38,793 nt of DNA from an uncultured Lachnospiraceae bacterium (GCA_944381505.1 CALWLK010000057.1:1-38793); one strand, 5' to 3'. Counted from the stretch's first letter, positions 21,900 through 31,411 are shown. Translations and numbers: made by a program. Notes: generated by a model from the letters alone, not told the origin.

Positions 21900-23165
21900 T
21901 TACTCTAATGTCACCACTCCGTCAACAGCCCATTTGTATGTATTTATGGAGGAAAAGAGATTGAGCTTCGCAAGCTCGTAGGAGGCCTTGGCCGATATAC
22001 AAGCGGTCTGCTGCGCCTCGTACTCGGCGTTTCCGAGAAGGCCAAGGCTGTATTGCCTGTCCGCCGAGGCCTTTAGAAGCTCCGCCCTCTCATTTCCTGT
22101 GGCGGCCGCTCTGTAGAGGGCAAGCTTGTTTTTCATATCCGCATAGAGAGAGTCCATCTTCACAGAGAGCTTTCCTCTATATTCATTAGCCCTTTTCTCG
22201 GCCACCTCCCTCTCAGCCGTGCCTCCGCTCAATTTTTCCGCCGTCTTCAACTCGGAGTTGTGCATAAAGGCTGCGGTCTTGTCCGCCTCAGGGTTCGTGG
22301 TGTCGGGGAAAGTGATATCAGGCTCCGGAAGCTCCCCTATTTCGGGAAGGCTGTCCGCGCTCCAACCAAGCTGCAATCCCATGCTGCGCCTTATGGTCTC
22401 AAGTGCCGAATCCGTCTGCTGAAGCTGAAGCCTCGCCTGCTCCAGATCGTTTTCGGCTGCAAGTCTCTCGGTCTCCGTCTGAAGCCCCTGCCTCTCTCCG
22501 GTCTCGCTTGCCGAGAGCATGGCAGTATATAGCTCCACCTGCTTTTCAAGTATGCCCCTTGTTATGAGGAGCTGATGATATTGGATAAAAGCCGACTGCA
22601 TGCCATATTCCAGCTGCCTTTTGACAGGCCTTAAGCTTATCTCCACTTTCTTTTCGGTATTTCTCACAGTTTGAGAGAGTTCTCTCACTGTCTTTGACAG
22701 AGTGTTCCTTGTGGCCTCGGCTGTAGCAAGCCCCACGTTAAGCTGCATAAGCTCCGAGGCATACTTTTGTCTTGCCTCCTCCGAGAGCCCGGGGGCCGAC
22801 ATGGCGGATTCAAGGTTTGAGACAGCTGTCTTCGTGCTGTCTATGGTATCACCCAAGTTGAGTCCTCTGTAGTATGCGGAAAATTGATCCACCGCAGAGG
22901 AAAGGGTCATTGTGGAGGAGCCTGCGGTATCCATTGCCTGAGTGTATGCCGGGTTGAAATACTGCACCAGATCCCCCAACTCATCGTACTCTATCACATT
23001 GTCATTGAGGCTCTCCCACCTCTCCTCGCTGACTCCCTCGGGTATATTGTCGAGGGGAGGAGCCCCGAAGGCATTGAAAAGTGTCGAGACTGAAAATCCC
23101 GCCGCAAGGAGGGCCCCGAGGGTTCCCTTTGCTGTTTTATTTTTTAAATATCTCTCCCGTACCAT
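21900..23165 (-). CDS. TolC-like efflux protein (second copy)
   Basis: The ~421-residue exported protein is of the TolC/outer-membrane-factor type: long helical hairpins with Leu, Ala, Glu and Gln heptads, e.g. LAAENDLEQARLQLQQTDSALE in the first half and SYELAKLNLFSS near the end. An N-terminal signal-like segment (LGALLAAGFSVSTLFNAFGA) precedes a short ERWESLNDNVIEYDEL motif shared with its neighbour. The ATG at 23165 fits AGAGGA ten bases upstream; GTG at 23174 would be too close to it. It is probably an efflux partner of the RND pump, yet the host looks monoderm, so its surface location is unclear. Confidence 0.8.
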   Translation of the reverse strand: MVRERYLKNKTAKGTLGALLAAGFSVSTLFNAFGAPPLDNIPEGVSEERWESLNDNVIEYDELGDLVQYFNPAYTQAMDTAGSSTMTLSSAVDQFSAYYRGLNLGDTIDSTKTAVSNLESAMSAPGLSEEARQKYASELMQLNVGLATAEATRNTLSKTVRELSQTVRNTEKKVEISLRPVKRQLEYGMQSAFIQYHQLLITRGILEKQVELYTAMLSASETGERQGLQTETERLAAENDLEQARLQLQQTDSALETIRRSMGLQLGWSADSLPEIGELPEPDITFPDTTNPEADKTAAFMHNSELKTAEKLSGGTAEREVAEKRANEYRGKLSVKMDSLYADMKNKLALYRAAATGNERAELLKASADRQYSLGLLGNAEYEAQQTACISAKASYELAKLNLFSSINTYKWAVDGVVTLE

Positions 23166-23182
23166 CTGTATCACGTCCTCTT

Positions 23183-24364
23183 TTATGCCGTAGCTCCGGT
23201 GGAGGCTGTGCCCGCCACTGCAGAGTTATAGCTGCTAAGCGCCGAGAACAGCTCGTATTCCTTGAGCTTAAGGCTGTCCTCCATAGAGCTTACTGTGAGC
23301 TCTGCGCTCCTCAATTCATTTACGCTTATGGTCCCAAGACTCGCCTGAGCTCTCTTTGTCTCAAGATCTCTCCTCTGAAGCGCGAGAGCGCCGGCAGCCT
23401 GATCATATCCGCTCTTTGCAAGCTTCACTGCGGAAGCCTTCTGCTTTATGTCGGAGGCTATCTGCTCCCTGTCATTTGCACAGGTCTCCTTGTATTTTTG
23501 CTTTATTGAGTAGGAGGGAGCATTCTCGAGCTTCCTCTCATCCGCTTTTAAGGTGTAGTTGTTCTGAAGGGCTTTCTCTATATCCTCCTCTATATTCATG
23601 TCGTCCGAGGACTCTATGTCGAAGGAGGGCATCTCTTCTATCTCGGGGGATGCGGTGTAATCCCAACCGCACAGAACCATCATGTTCACCTTCGCCGAGG
23701 CGATGTTTGAATCGTCGGTTATGGCAGCTGCCTGTGCGGTCTGCAGAGCCTCCTCTGCGGAGAGCACCTCAAGCTCCGTGGCCATGCCCACGTTCTTCTT
23801 ATTTAGCGTGCTGTCATAGGCTATCCTCGCGAGCTCCGCCTGCTTCTCGTCATAGGCCTTCTGAACGATAGCGCTGTGGTAACTGATGAAATAGCTTCTC
23901 ACACTGTCGGAAAGGGACGCCTCCACAGCCTTATATTGGAGCCTTAAGACCTCCGAGTCGCTGACGCTGTCCTGTGCCGACTGGCGAAGCTGTTCCGCCT
24001 GCATCCTGTAGGTGGCCGCGGTCATGCTGCCGCCGTCCGTGCTGTCAGCCTCCGCCGCCAGATCGTCAAGCTCCCCCGCAGAGTCCAGAAGATCGTTCCT
24101 TATGTCCTCGGCACTTTTCCGGGAGTTGTCTTCAAGGTCCATCCTGTTATTGATTACAACGTAATTGTATTCGTTTACAAGGCCGTCTATCTCCTCCCAC
24201 TCCAAGCGGTCGTCTCTTAGCCTCGCCCACTCCTCCTCGCTCCTTGCAAACTCCGGCGAGGCCAGGGCCGTAAGGGGAGAGGACAGTGCGAACAGAAGGC
24301 AAAGCGCCGACGCTCCAATATGTATTTTCATATTTTTCTTCTTATTTTTTGTCATTTTCATCAT
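23183..24364 (-). CDS. TolC-like efflux protein (first copy)
   Basis: The 393-residue exported protein has a basic start, a hydrophobic signal segment and a likely cleavage after LTALA. A long coiled-coil, helical-hairpin body follows. The early EWARLRDDRLEWEEIDGLV motif resembles ERWESLNDNVIEYDEL in the next gene, so the two are diverged tandem duplicates. Residues near the end (SVNELRSAELTVSSMEDSLKL) are typical of the OMF hairpin. It lies 87 bases after the RND pump and 17 before the second copy. A TTGAGA-N18-TATAAT promoter precedes it, so it can be expressed without the pump. TolC proteins normally span an outer membrane. Confidence 0.8.
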   Translation of the reverse strand: MMKMTKNKKKNMKIHIGASALCLLFALSSPLTALASPEFARSEEEWARLRDDRLEWEEIDGLVNEYNYVVINNRMDLEDNSRKSAEDIRNDLLDSAGELDDLAAEADSTDGGSMTAATYRMQAEQLRQSAQDSVSDSEVLRLQYKAVEASLSDSVRSYFISYHSAIVQKAYDEKQAELARIAYDSTLNKKNVGMATELEVLSAEEALQTAQAAAITDDSNIASAKVNMMVLCGWDYTASPEIEEMPSFDIESSDDMNIEEDIEKALQNNYTLKADERKLENAPSYSIKQKYKETCANDREQIASDIKQKASAVKLAKSGYDQAAGALALQRRDLETKRAQASLGTISVNELRSAELTVSSMEDSLKLKEYELFSALSSYNSAVAGTASTGATA

Positions 24365-24390
24365 AGCAGCTCCTCTTTTCCTACATAATG

Positions 24391-24420
24391 ATTATACTTT
24401 GGATAGGAGCATCATCTCAA
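24391..24420 (-). promoter_or_regulatory. Predicted internal promoter of the TolC-like pair
   Basis: On the minus strand TTGAGA (24420-24415) and TATAAT (24396-24391) are 18 bases apart, in the 87-base gap between pump and first TolC-like gene. Confidence 0.5.
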
Positions 24421-24451
24421 CTTACATTATCCTTACTAATTTGTTACGCGT

Positions 24452-27400
24452 TTATTCCGGGAGCCCTTCCTCGGATTCCTGCCTTCCGAATTTTCCGGGC
24501 TTCTTCCTGTACATGAGCATAAAGTAAATGGGAAGTATCAGCAGGGCAAGGACAGTGGAGGTGCAGAGGCCTCCCACGTCTACCAGCGCAAGGCCCTGCA
24601 TCAGGGCTCCGTTGTCCCCATAGCCAATGGCCATGGGAACCATGGAGACCACGGTGGTGAGAGTCGTCATGAGTATGGGCCTTAAACGTATGGCTCCCGC
24701 CTCTATGACCGCAGTCTTGAGATCTGTATTCTCCGCCCTCAGCTGGTTTGCCGTGTCCACATAGAGTATTCCGTTGTTTACGACGGTTCCCACCAGCATC
24801 AAGAATCCTATCATGGCCGGCATGGAGATGGATACGTCAAACAGCCACAAAAGCCCGAAGGAGCCTATCAGAGCGAAGGGTATGGTTGTCATTACCATGA
24901 AGGAAAATCTGTAGGACTCGAACTGGGCCGCCATCACGACAAACACCAGGAACACGGCCACCAGAATAGCCATGAAGAGATTTCCCAGCTCCTCGTTCAT
25001 CATCTCCACCATGGCGTTTTCCTCCTCGGAGATGCCTCCCGTTATATTGGGCCTCACTATGTCGTTGTAGAGGGCCATGGCCGTATCGTGGCCCGCCGCC
25101 TCGGTGTACTCCGCACTTATCTGCACCTGATACTGCTTGTTCTCTCTCACTATGCTCTTGGGGCTGTCCTCAAACCTTATATCCGCAACATCCTTTAAGA
25201 GTACGCTGTGGCTTGTGGAGCTTCTCACCATGATGTTTTCAAGGCTGTTTATGTCGCTGTATCTGTCCTTGGGGAACTCCACCATGACAGAGTACTCCTT
25301 GCCGTCTATCTCCATGGCGTCGTCAGCCTCCACTCCGCTGACCATGGCGTTTACGGACTGTGCAAGCTGTGCGGGCACAAAGCCCTCCGCAGCGGCCGCC
25401 ACAGGATCTATGTTTATCTTCACCAGAGGAGACGAGTTGGCGAGAGTCGATCCCACGTCAGTCACCTCGGGGCGGAGCATGAGAGCGTCGGTTATCCTCT
25501 GAGAGGCCTTGGAGAGCTCGTCATAATCCGCAGACAGAAGCGTAACATTAAAGTTTGTATCCACAGCCATTGAGGCCGTAGTGGAGGATTCCTCCACGGT
25601 GATGTCGCAGTTGTCCACCGCCTGAAGCTTATCTCTCCAGAGCCTTGCCGTCTCCTTCGTGGACTTTACCCTGTCATCCTTCAAATAAGCAGTGAGGCTT
25701 GAGGTCGTTCCCGAGGAAGTCCCCATGGAAAGTCCGCCTCCGGAGGTGAGCATATAGGAGTCCAGATCAGGGTCCTCCATTATTATCGCCTCCACCTTCT
25801 TAAGGGTCTCGTCCGTCTCCGAGAGCTTAAGGTCGGGCTTTGTGACTATGGAAACGCTTATGGTCCCCTCGTCCGTCATAGGCATCATCTCCACCCTTAT
25901 GCCTGAAAGCAGGCTTACGGAGAGCACAAAGAGCGCTATTGTGGTGGCCATAGCTGTAAATTTGTGCCTGAGTATCTTCTCCATGAGGTGTCTGTAGCCG
26001 TTTTGCAGAGCCCTTATGAACTTATAGGCGGGAGACTTCACGTTCTCCTTCGGCCTGTAAAATACATAGCAGAGAGGCACTATTGTGACCGCCGATATGA
26101 GGGAGGCGACCATACAGAATACTATGGTCATTCCCAAAGGTTGGAAGAACTGGCCTGAAAGGCCGCTCAAAAATCCCAGGGGAAGGAATACCACGCAGGT
26201 CGTAAGGGTAGAGCCCAAAACCGACGATCCCACTATATCCGTGCCCAGCACTGCCGCGTGGACATATCCGTTAAAGCTCCTGTCCGCCTTCATGGCCCTG
26301 AAGCAGCTCTCTATAACGACTATAGAGTTGTCCACCATCATTCCCACGCCCAAGACTATGGAGCTCATGGTTATGACGTTTAGGGAATATCCCATGGCCC
26401 ACATCATGATGAAGGCCGTGAGTATGGATATGGGGATGGAGGTCCCCACTATGAGGGAGGCCTTTATATCCCCGAAGAAAAGAAACAGTATCACCATGGA
26501 GATAACCACAGCCATTCCCATGGTGGACATTACGGACTCCAGAGAGGCTACTATGCTCTCGGAATTGTCGTTTATCACGTTTACCTCAAGATTGGGATCC
26601 TCTGCCAATAGCTTCTCTATGGCGGCTGTAACCTGGCGGGACACGTCCACGTCCGTGTACTCCTGATTTCTGTTTATCCCGAGCATCACGGTATCCTGCC
26701 CGTTATAGCGGCCTATGGCCGTGGGGTCCTCCTCCTTTTGGGAGACCATGGCTATATCCTCCAGATATATGATATCCCCGCTTCCCACGGTAATGGGTAT
26801 CCTCTTAAGCGCCTCGGCATCCGCGTACTCCACGCCCGAGGACACATTCAGATCCACCGAGCCGACGGAGGTGTCTCCCGAGGGCATGGTGAAGGAGGAT
26901 GAGCCCACAAGGCTCGCAACCGTGGTTATGTCCAGGTTGTATTGGCTGAGCTTTTCAGGTATCAGCTCTATGCTTATGTACTCGGAGGAGCCTCCGCTCA
27001 CGTCCACGGAGGCCACGGAGGAAAGCTTCTCGAGCTCTGGCTCCAGAGTATCCGTGGCATAGTTATATACGTTATCGACAGCCTTGTTGTTGACGTTTAA
27101 GTACATGGAGGCCATCTGATTTATGTCCATCTCTATGATGGTGGGATCCTGAACATCCTCGGGAAGCCCCGAGAGCACCAGATCCAGCTTCTTTCTCAGA
27201 TCCGTGTAGGCGTTGTCCATGTCCGTGCCGTAGTCATATTGCAGGAGCACCAAAGACATGTTGTCGGAGGAGGAGGACGTCATCGTGTCCACGCCTCCGA
27301 GAGTGTTTACTTCCTCCTCTATGGGCTTTGTCACAAGCTCCGCCACGTCCTCGGGGCCCGCCCCGGGATATACAGTGGTGACTATGAGCATGGGCATGTT

Positions 27401-27523
27401 TATCTCCGGTATCAGCTCAAGCTTCTGATTTATAAGGGACATGCCCCCGAAAAATATAAGACAGAGCACCGCAAGGACGGTGGTCACAGGTCTTTTTAAG
27501 ACTTTATCAGCAAGTTTTCCCAT
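24452..27523 (-). CDS. RND efflux pump (HAE-1/AcrB type)
   Basis: The 1023-residue protein is a proton-driven RND transporter. It has the usual layout: membrane helix at ~10-30, large outside loop with porter motifs (VYPGAGPEDVAELVTKPIEE in the first part), a helix block with VLGVGMMVDNSIVVIES holding the transmembrane Asp, a second outside loop, and a final helix block. The start used, MGKLADKVLKRP, is preceded by GGAGG nine bases upstream and lies 4 bases after the adaptor stop; an in-frame extension exists upstream but is not real. Substrates cannot be told. Confidence 0.95.
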   Translation of the reverse strand: MGKLADKVLKRPVTTVLAVLCLIFFGGMSLINQKLELIPEINMPMLIVTTVYPGAGPEDVAELVTKPIEEEVNTLGGVDTMTSSSSDNMSLVLLQYDYGTDMDNAYTDLRKKLDLVLSGLPEDVQDPTIIEMDINQMASMYLNVNNKAVDNVYNYATDTLEPELEKLSSVASVDVSGGSSEYISIELIPEKLSQYNLDITTVASLVGSSSFTMPSGDTSVGSVDLNVSSGVEYADAEALKRIPITVGSGDIIYLEDIAMVSQKEEDPTAIGRYNGQDTVMLGINRNQEYTDVDVSRQVTAAIEKLLAEDPNLEVNVINDNSESIVASLESVMSTMGMAVVISMVILFLFFGDIKASLIVGTSIPISILTAFIMMWAMGYSLNVITMSSIVLGVGMMVDNSIVVIESCFRAMKADRSFNGYVHAAVLGTDIVGSSVLGSTLTTCVVFLPLGFLSGLSGQFFQPLGMTIVFCMVASLISAVTIVPLCYVFYRPKENVKSPAYKFIRALQNGYRHLMEKILRHKFTAMATTIALFVLSVSLLSGIRVEMMPMTDEGTISVSIVTKPDLKLSETDETLKKVEAIIMEDPDLDSYMLTSGGGLSMGTSSGTTSSLTAYLKDDRVKSTKETARLWRDKLQAVDNCDITVEESSTTASMAVDTNFNVTLLSADYDELSKASQRITDALMLRPEVTDVGSTLANSSPLVKINIDPVAAAAEGFVPAQLAQSVNAMVSGVEADDAMEIDGKEYSVMVEFPKDRYSDINSLENIMVRSSTSHSVLLKDVADIRFEDSPKSIVRENKQYQVQISAEYTEAAGHDTAMALYNDIVRPNITGGISEEENAMVEMMNEELGNLFMAILVAVFLVFVVMAAQFESYRFSFMVMTTIPFALIGSFGLLWLFDVSISMPAMIGFLMLVGTVVNNGILYVDTANQLRAENTDLKTAVIEAGAIRLRPILMTTLTTVVSMVPMAIGYGDNGALMQGLALVDVGGLCTSTVLALLILPIYFMLMYRKKPGKFGRQESEEGLPE

Positions 27524-27527
27524 TTGT

Positions 27528-28730
27528 CTATTCCTCCGCGTCCGGACCCTTGGTGTCGGTCTCCATTTCGTCGTTTTCCATAGCGTCGGTCTCCACGGCC
27601 TCCACATCCTCTCCTGTCATGAGGAGTTGGACCTGGGCCCCCTCGTAGAGCTGCTGAGTCCAAGTGAGTATCACGTCATCGTCAGCGCTTACCCCCGACA
27701 ATATCTCATAATATTCCCCGTCATTTATTCCGGTCTTTACCTCGACCTTGTGTACCGTTCCCGTGTTGGAGCTCATCTCCTCCACAGCTTCAAAAATATA
27801 GACGTAGTTCTTTCCCCCGTCATGATATACCGCGTCCATGGGAAGGAGGACAGCGTCCTCGGCCTTGTCGGAGACAAAGGATACCTGCACTCTTGCGCCC
27901 TGAGGTATGGCGCCGTTATCAGCCACTGAGGCCTGAATCTCATAGAGCCCTGTCTGAGGGTCAGGCATGCCCGCTATCTCTGTGACGCTTCCCTCATACT
28001 CGCTCCCCTGCTTGATCACAGTTACGGGATCACCTTGGGAGAGGGCCCCTATGAGCCTGTCCGTCACGCCGAAGCTTACCTTCTTTGCTCCGTCTCCCGA
28101 TATGACGCAGAGCTGTGAGCTCTGGGAGACCATGGCGTTTAAGTCCATGCTCTCGGACTCCACTGTTCCGTCCACAGGAGATTTTACCGTGGCGTTCTCC
28201 ACCTGCGTGTCATACTGGAGCTTCGCCGCATCATACTGGAGCCTTGCGCTCTGAAGGGCTGTCTGAGCCTGCTCATAGCTCTGGGCGGAGACATCTCCCG
28301 CCTGATAGAGGGGAGTCATCCTGTCCAATGACGACTGGGCGGAATTCAAGGCCACCTGCGCGGAGTCAAGGCTTATCTTTGCAGCGTCGATCTGAGTGTC
28401 GTTATCGATCTTGCAGATAGGATCTCCCTCCGATACCTGCTGCCCCTGCTCCACATATATCTCCTCTATCTCTCCGGCCACCTTGGGGGTGACGTAATAT
28501 ATATCCGAGGCCTCCATGCTCCCTATGAGCTCTGTGGTGACCCTTATGTCCCCCGACTCTACACGAGTCACCGAAACCGTGGGAAGGGGCACAGTCTCTA
28601 TCTCCTCCGCAGGCTTCGTGAGCCTCCTGTAGATCAAAAAGGCAAGGATCAAAACGCATATGATGAGCAATGCTCTCCATATGCCTCTTCCTCTGTGGCT
28701 GTTGTCTTTGTTCGTCTTTTCCGTCTGCAT
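27528..28730 (-). CDS. RND periplasmic-type adaptor (HlyD family)
   Basis: The 400-residue protein is a membrane fusion protein: N-terminal membrane anchor (~18-35), beta-barrel and lipoyl half (VAGEIEEIYVEQGQQVSEGDPI), a Gln/Ala/Ser-rich coiled-coil hairpin (~115-170), then the second lipoyl half (VKSPVDGTVES) and barrel. There is no lipobox, so it is held by the helix. Its C-terminus is acidic (Asp/Glu rich). AAGGAG lies about 11 bases before ATG. It sits between the TetR gene and the pump and is translated with the pump (4-base gap). Confidence 0.94.
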   Translation of the reverse strand: MQTEKTNKDNSHRGRGIWRALLIICVLILAFLIYRRLTKPAEEIETVPLPTVSVTRVESGDIRVTTELIGSMEASDIYYVTPKVAGEIEEIYVEQGQQVSEGDPICKIDNDTQIDAAKISLDSAQVALNSAQSSLDRMTPLYQAGDVSAQSYEQAQTALQSARLQYDAAKLQYDTQVENATVKSPVDGTVESESMDLNAMVSQSSQLCVISGDGAKKVSFGVTDRLIGALSQGDPVTVIKQGSEYEGSVTEIAGMPDPQTGLYEIQASVADNGAIPQGARVQVSFVSDKAEDAVLLPMDAVYHDGGKNYVYIFEAVEEMSSNTGTVHKVEVKTGINDGEYYEILSGVSADDDVILTWTQQLYEGAQVQLLMTGEDVEAVETDAMENDEMETDTKGPDAEE

Positions 28731-28763
28731 CTTTCATCATCTCCTTGAAATTTCTAATGTTTT

Positions 28764-29387
28764 CTATCTTTTCTCGGCTCCCTCTCGTATGAGCCTTATC
28801 ATATTTTCGTAGGAAGCTCTGGCGATACCCGGATCCTCTCCCTTTCCCACCAAAAAGCAGTAGCCCACCACTGTCGCCATAACGGCCGCCATGGTGAGAA
28901 GCACGAGGCTGGAAAACTCCCTTAAGCTCTTTACCTTGAGCTTTGATCTGTCCGCATTTTCTCTCACCCACTCGCCCAGCTCATCAAGGTTCTTTATATA
29001 CTCCCTGTCGTCAGTTGTAAGCGGGGAGGACAGTAAGCCCTGATCCATCATGGCCTTTATGAATCTGAAAATGTCCTCCTCCGTAAAATATTTCACGTAT
29101 AGATCAAACAGAAGATCGCAGGCCTTGAAATAATCTCCGTCAGCCTTCTTTATGCTGTACCTTATGAGCTCGTCCTCTTTTTTCCGGGAGTCGTCCAAAA
29201 GATACTTCAGCAGATCTCTTTTGTCGTCAAAGTAGGTGTAAAAGCTCCCCCTTGATATCCCCGCGTTTTTTACTATCATATTTATGGAGACAGACTCCAA
29301 GGGCACCCTGCAGAATTCCTCTATGGCGGCCTTCCTTATGGACTCCTTTTTTTCTTCCGGGAGCTTAAAAAATCTCTTGCTCGGCAT
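28764..29387 (-). CDS. TetR-family repressor of the efflux operon
   Basis: The 207-residue protein has an N-terminal TetR HTH (~10-60): RKAAIEEFCRVPLESVSINMIVKNAGISRGSFYTYFDDKRDLL in pieces, where SRGSFYTYF is the recognition helix. The rest is a helical ligand domain, with hydrophobic patches in its last third (LVLLTMAAVMATVVGYCFL). It is the first gene of the operon and the divergent-free promoter upstream carries paired operators, so it should repress itself and the pump until a ligand, probably a substrate, binds. The operon promoter is at 29444-29472. Confidence 0.94.
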   Translation of the reverse strand: MPSKRFFKLPEEKKESIRKAAIEEFCRVPLESVSINMIVKNAGISRGSFYTYFDDKRDLLKYLLDDSRKKEDELIRYSIKKADGDYFKACDLLFDLYVKYFTEEDIFRFIKAMMDQGLLSSPLTTDDREYIKNLDELGEWVRENADRSKLKVKSLREFSSLVLLTMAAVMATVVGYCFLVGKGEDPGIARASYENMIRLIREGAEKR

Positions 29388-29425
29388 CTCTCATGTTCCC
29401 CCTTTCGCCACTCTTTTACACAAAA

Positions 29426-29472
29426 AGTGACAAGCTGTCACTCATTATAGATGACAGCTTGTCACTAGTCAA
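29426..29472 (-). promoter_or_regulatory. TetR-controlled promoter with paired palindromic operators
   Basis: On the minus strand TTGACT (29472-29467) and a perfect TATAAT (29449-29444) are 17 bases apart. Operator 1 (TGACA-AGC-TGTCA, 29452-29464) sits in the spacer. Operator 2 (AGTGACA-AGC-TGTCACT, 29426-29442) is just past the -10. The two also form a larger 15-bp inverted repeat (29426-29440 with 29452-29466) around the -10. Repression by the TetR protein downstream is the likely reading. Confidence 0.85.
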
Positions 29473-29505
29473 TATCCGCTGTTTCACTTTATATTTTTTT
29501 AATAT

Positions 29506-30249
29506 TTATCCGTTCTGCTTTGAGGACCGGCTGCGGCTCTTCTCCCCGGAGGCCGCCTCCTTCTTGGCATAGGCCTTCTCGTTTTCCTTGAGCTTTGCCA
29601 TGACGACCTTCTCCTGATTGTCTATGTGGCCGTCCATTATCCTCACAGCCTCCTCCACGTCGTGGGCCTTTATGGCCTCGACTATGCCCTTGTGCTCGCT
29701 TATAAGGCGCTGTCTGGCCTCCTTGTTTTTGAGGTACTCCAGCCTGAATTGGTACATATTTTCCTTGAGGTTTGTCAGTATCTGCTGAAGCTTCTCATTG
29801 TCGGCGGCGTCATATATAAGAAAATGGAACTTCTCGTCCGCCTCCGCCATGACAACCAGATCCTCGCTCTCTATGGAGTCCCTGAATTTTTTCTCGGCCT
29901 CCTCAAGCCCTGACACGGCCTCCGGCTTCATCCTGCTGCAGGCGAGCCTTATGGCAAGAGCCTCCAGATTCTTCCTCACCTCCAGCACGTCCTTAAGCCT
30001 TTTTTCGGATATGGCCGCCACCTCGGCTCCGCGCCTCGGTATCATCAGCACCAAGCCCTCCAGCTCAAGCTTTCTTATGGCTTCCCTTATGGGCGTCCTG
30101 CTGACCCCAAGCTTTTCGGCAAGCTGTATCTCCATGAGCCTCTCTCCCGGCTGCAGCTCTCCCTTAAGGATAGCCATCCTCAAAACATTGAATACCAAAT
30201 CTCTGAGCGGAAGATATTCGTTCATATTCATGGTAAAATCAGAAGTCAT
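29506..30249 (-). CDS. GntR-family regulator with FCD domain
   Basis: The 247-residue protein has an N-terminal winged HTH (~14-75): ILKGELQPGERLMEIQLAEKLGVSRTPIREAIRKLE in pieces. A helical FCD domain (~85-215) follows. Its likely metal-binding residues are in EADEKFHFLIYDA, SEHKGIVEAI and DGHIDNQ. A lysine/serine-rich tail ends the protein. FCD regulators sense small acids or sugars. It follows ispE with a 93-base gap on the same strand, and may be cotranscribed. No target is clear. Confidence 0.92.
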   Translation of the reverse strand: MTSDFTMNMNEYLPLRDLVFNVLRMAILKGELQPGERLMEIQLAEKLGVSRTPIREAIRKLELEGLVLMIPRRGAEVAAISEKRLKDVLEVRKNLEALAIRLACSRMKPEAVSGLEEAEKKFRDSIESEDLVVMAEADEKFHFLIYDAADNEKLQQILTNLKENMYQFRLEYLKNKEARQRLISEHKGIVEAIKAHDVEEAVRIMDGHIDNQEKVVMAKLKENEKAYAKKEAASGEKSRSRSSKQNG

Positions 30250-30342
30250 AAGTCACTCTCCTCGTCCGGGCAAGCTCCGGGTCACATTATAAAAACCTAC
30301 AGTTGATTCTATAGTTTACCAAATTTTGCAATAAGTTTCAAG

Positions 30343-31245
30343 CTACAGCCCCCGTATCCTGTAAAACTCCGTCCTTATAGGGGTCTCTGTATCAAGCTCT
30401 CTCATCACAGCCTCATCGGAAAAATACAGAGCCGCCTCCTCCAAAAGGCCGGGATCCGAATACAGTCCGAATACTGTGGGACCGCTGCCTGACATCATTG
30501 CCCCCAAGGCCCCTCTCTCAAGCATCCTTTTTTCTATCTCACCTATCTCGGGCATAAGCTTTGCCGTCACAGACTCAAGGATGTTTCCCATGGAGCCCGC
30601 AAGGCTTTTCAGGCTCCCGTTCTCTATGGCCTCACATACCTTCTTCGTATCGGGAGAAGGGACGAAATGTCTGTCCGAGGAATCCACTCTCTCGTAGATC
30701 TCACGTGTCGACACGGCCCTTCGAGGCTTCACCAAAAGGACTCTGCAGGCGGGAGCCGCCTTGAGCCTTGTGAGCCTCTCCCCTATGCCCTCAGCAAGGG
30801 CGGTACCTCCCATAAGGCAGAAGGGAACGTCCGCCCCTATCTCCTTTCCGAGCCTCATCAGCTGTCCCGGGCCAAGCCCCAGATCATACATATCGTTTAA
30901 GCCTCTTATGACGGCTGCTGCGTCCGAGGAGCCTCCGCCCAGTCCCGCCGAGTGAGGTATCCTCTTTGTGAGCCTTAGGACGAAGCCATCCTCTATGGCG
31001 AACCTGTCCTTCATGAGCATGGCGGCTCTGCACACAAGGTTATCCTCTCCTGTGGGAATGTCGGAAAAGCCCTCCTTACAGTCCACGAGCTCGGCCCTGA
31101 CAGAGCCGTCGTCAGTCCTTACTATCTCTATAGAATCATGGAGGGCGAGGCTCTGCATCACCATGCTCACCTCATGGTAGCCGTCCTCCCTTTTTTTCAG
31201 CACATCAAGACTCAGATTTATCTTTGCATAAGCTTCCACGTTCAT
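30343..31245 (-). CDS. ispE: 4-diphosphocytidyl-2-C-methyl-D-erythritol kinase
   Basis: The 300-residue GHMP-type kinase performs the ATP-dependent fourth step of the MEP isoprenoid pathway. Motifs: AYAKINLSL near the start (Lys8), the ATP-binding PHSAGLGGGSSDAA (97-110), the GADVPFCLMGG segment with catalytic Asp139, and the late MMSGSGPTVFGL. Length is normal. A TTGCAG-N17-TACGAT promoter lies upstream. It indicates a bacterial-type isoprenoid route. Confidence 0.95.
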   Translation of the reverse strand: MNVEAYAKINLSLDVLKKREDGYHEVSMVMQSLALHDSIEIVRTDDGSVRAELVDCKEGFSDIPTGEDNLVCRAAMLMKDRFAIEDGFVLRLTKRIPHSAGLGGGSSDAAAVIRGLNDMYDLGLGPGQLMRLGKEIGADVPFCLMGGTALAEGIGERLTRLKAAPACRVLLVKPRRAVSTREIYERVDSSDRHFVPSPDTKKVCEAIENGSLKSLAGSMGNILESVTAKLMPEIGEIEKRMLERGALGAMMSGSGPTVFGLYSDPGLLEEAALYFSDEAVMRELDTETPIRTEFYRIRGL

Positions 31246-31375
31246 ATTTTATTCACGATTCCTTCAAAAACTTTTTACAGCCGGCACATATTTTCGTAAA
31301 ACTCGGCCTTTATACTGACATCGTAGACAGTTGATACTGTTACTGCAATGCTAATAAGATTTTTTCATAATACTT

Positions 31376-31401
31376 GGGCTGATAATCGAGATTATCAGCC
31401 C
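31376..31401 (-). terminator. Perfect 11-bp hairpin after the transpeptidase gene
   Basis: GGGCTGATAAT and ATTATCAGCCC pair without mismatch around a 4-base CGAG loop, 11 bases past the L,D-transpeptidase stop. The stem is strong, but the T-run on the minus strand is weak (AAGTATTATG), so termination is likely but not certain. Confidence 0.6.
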
Positions 31402-31411
31402 TCCTCCCTTT

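Noticed and set aside
24452-27607. Longer RND pump start at 27607
   Set aside because: The extra N-terminal residues are basic and repetitive, lie over the end of the adaptor gene, and the true ATG at 27523 has a good ribosome binding site and the normal family start.
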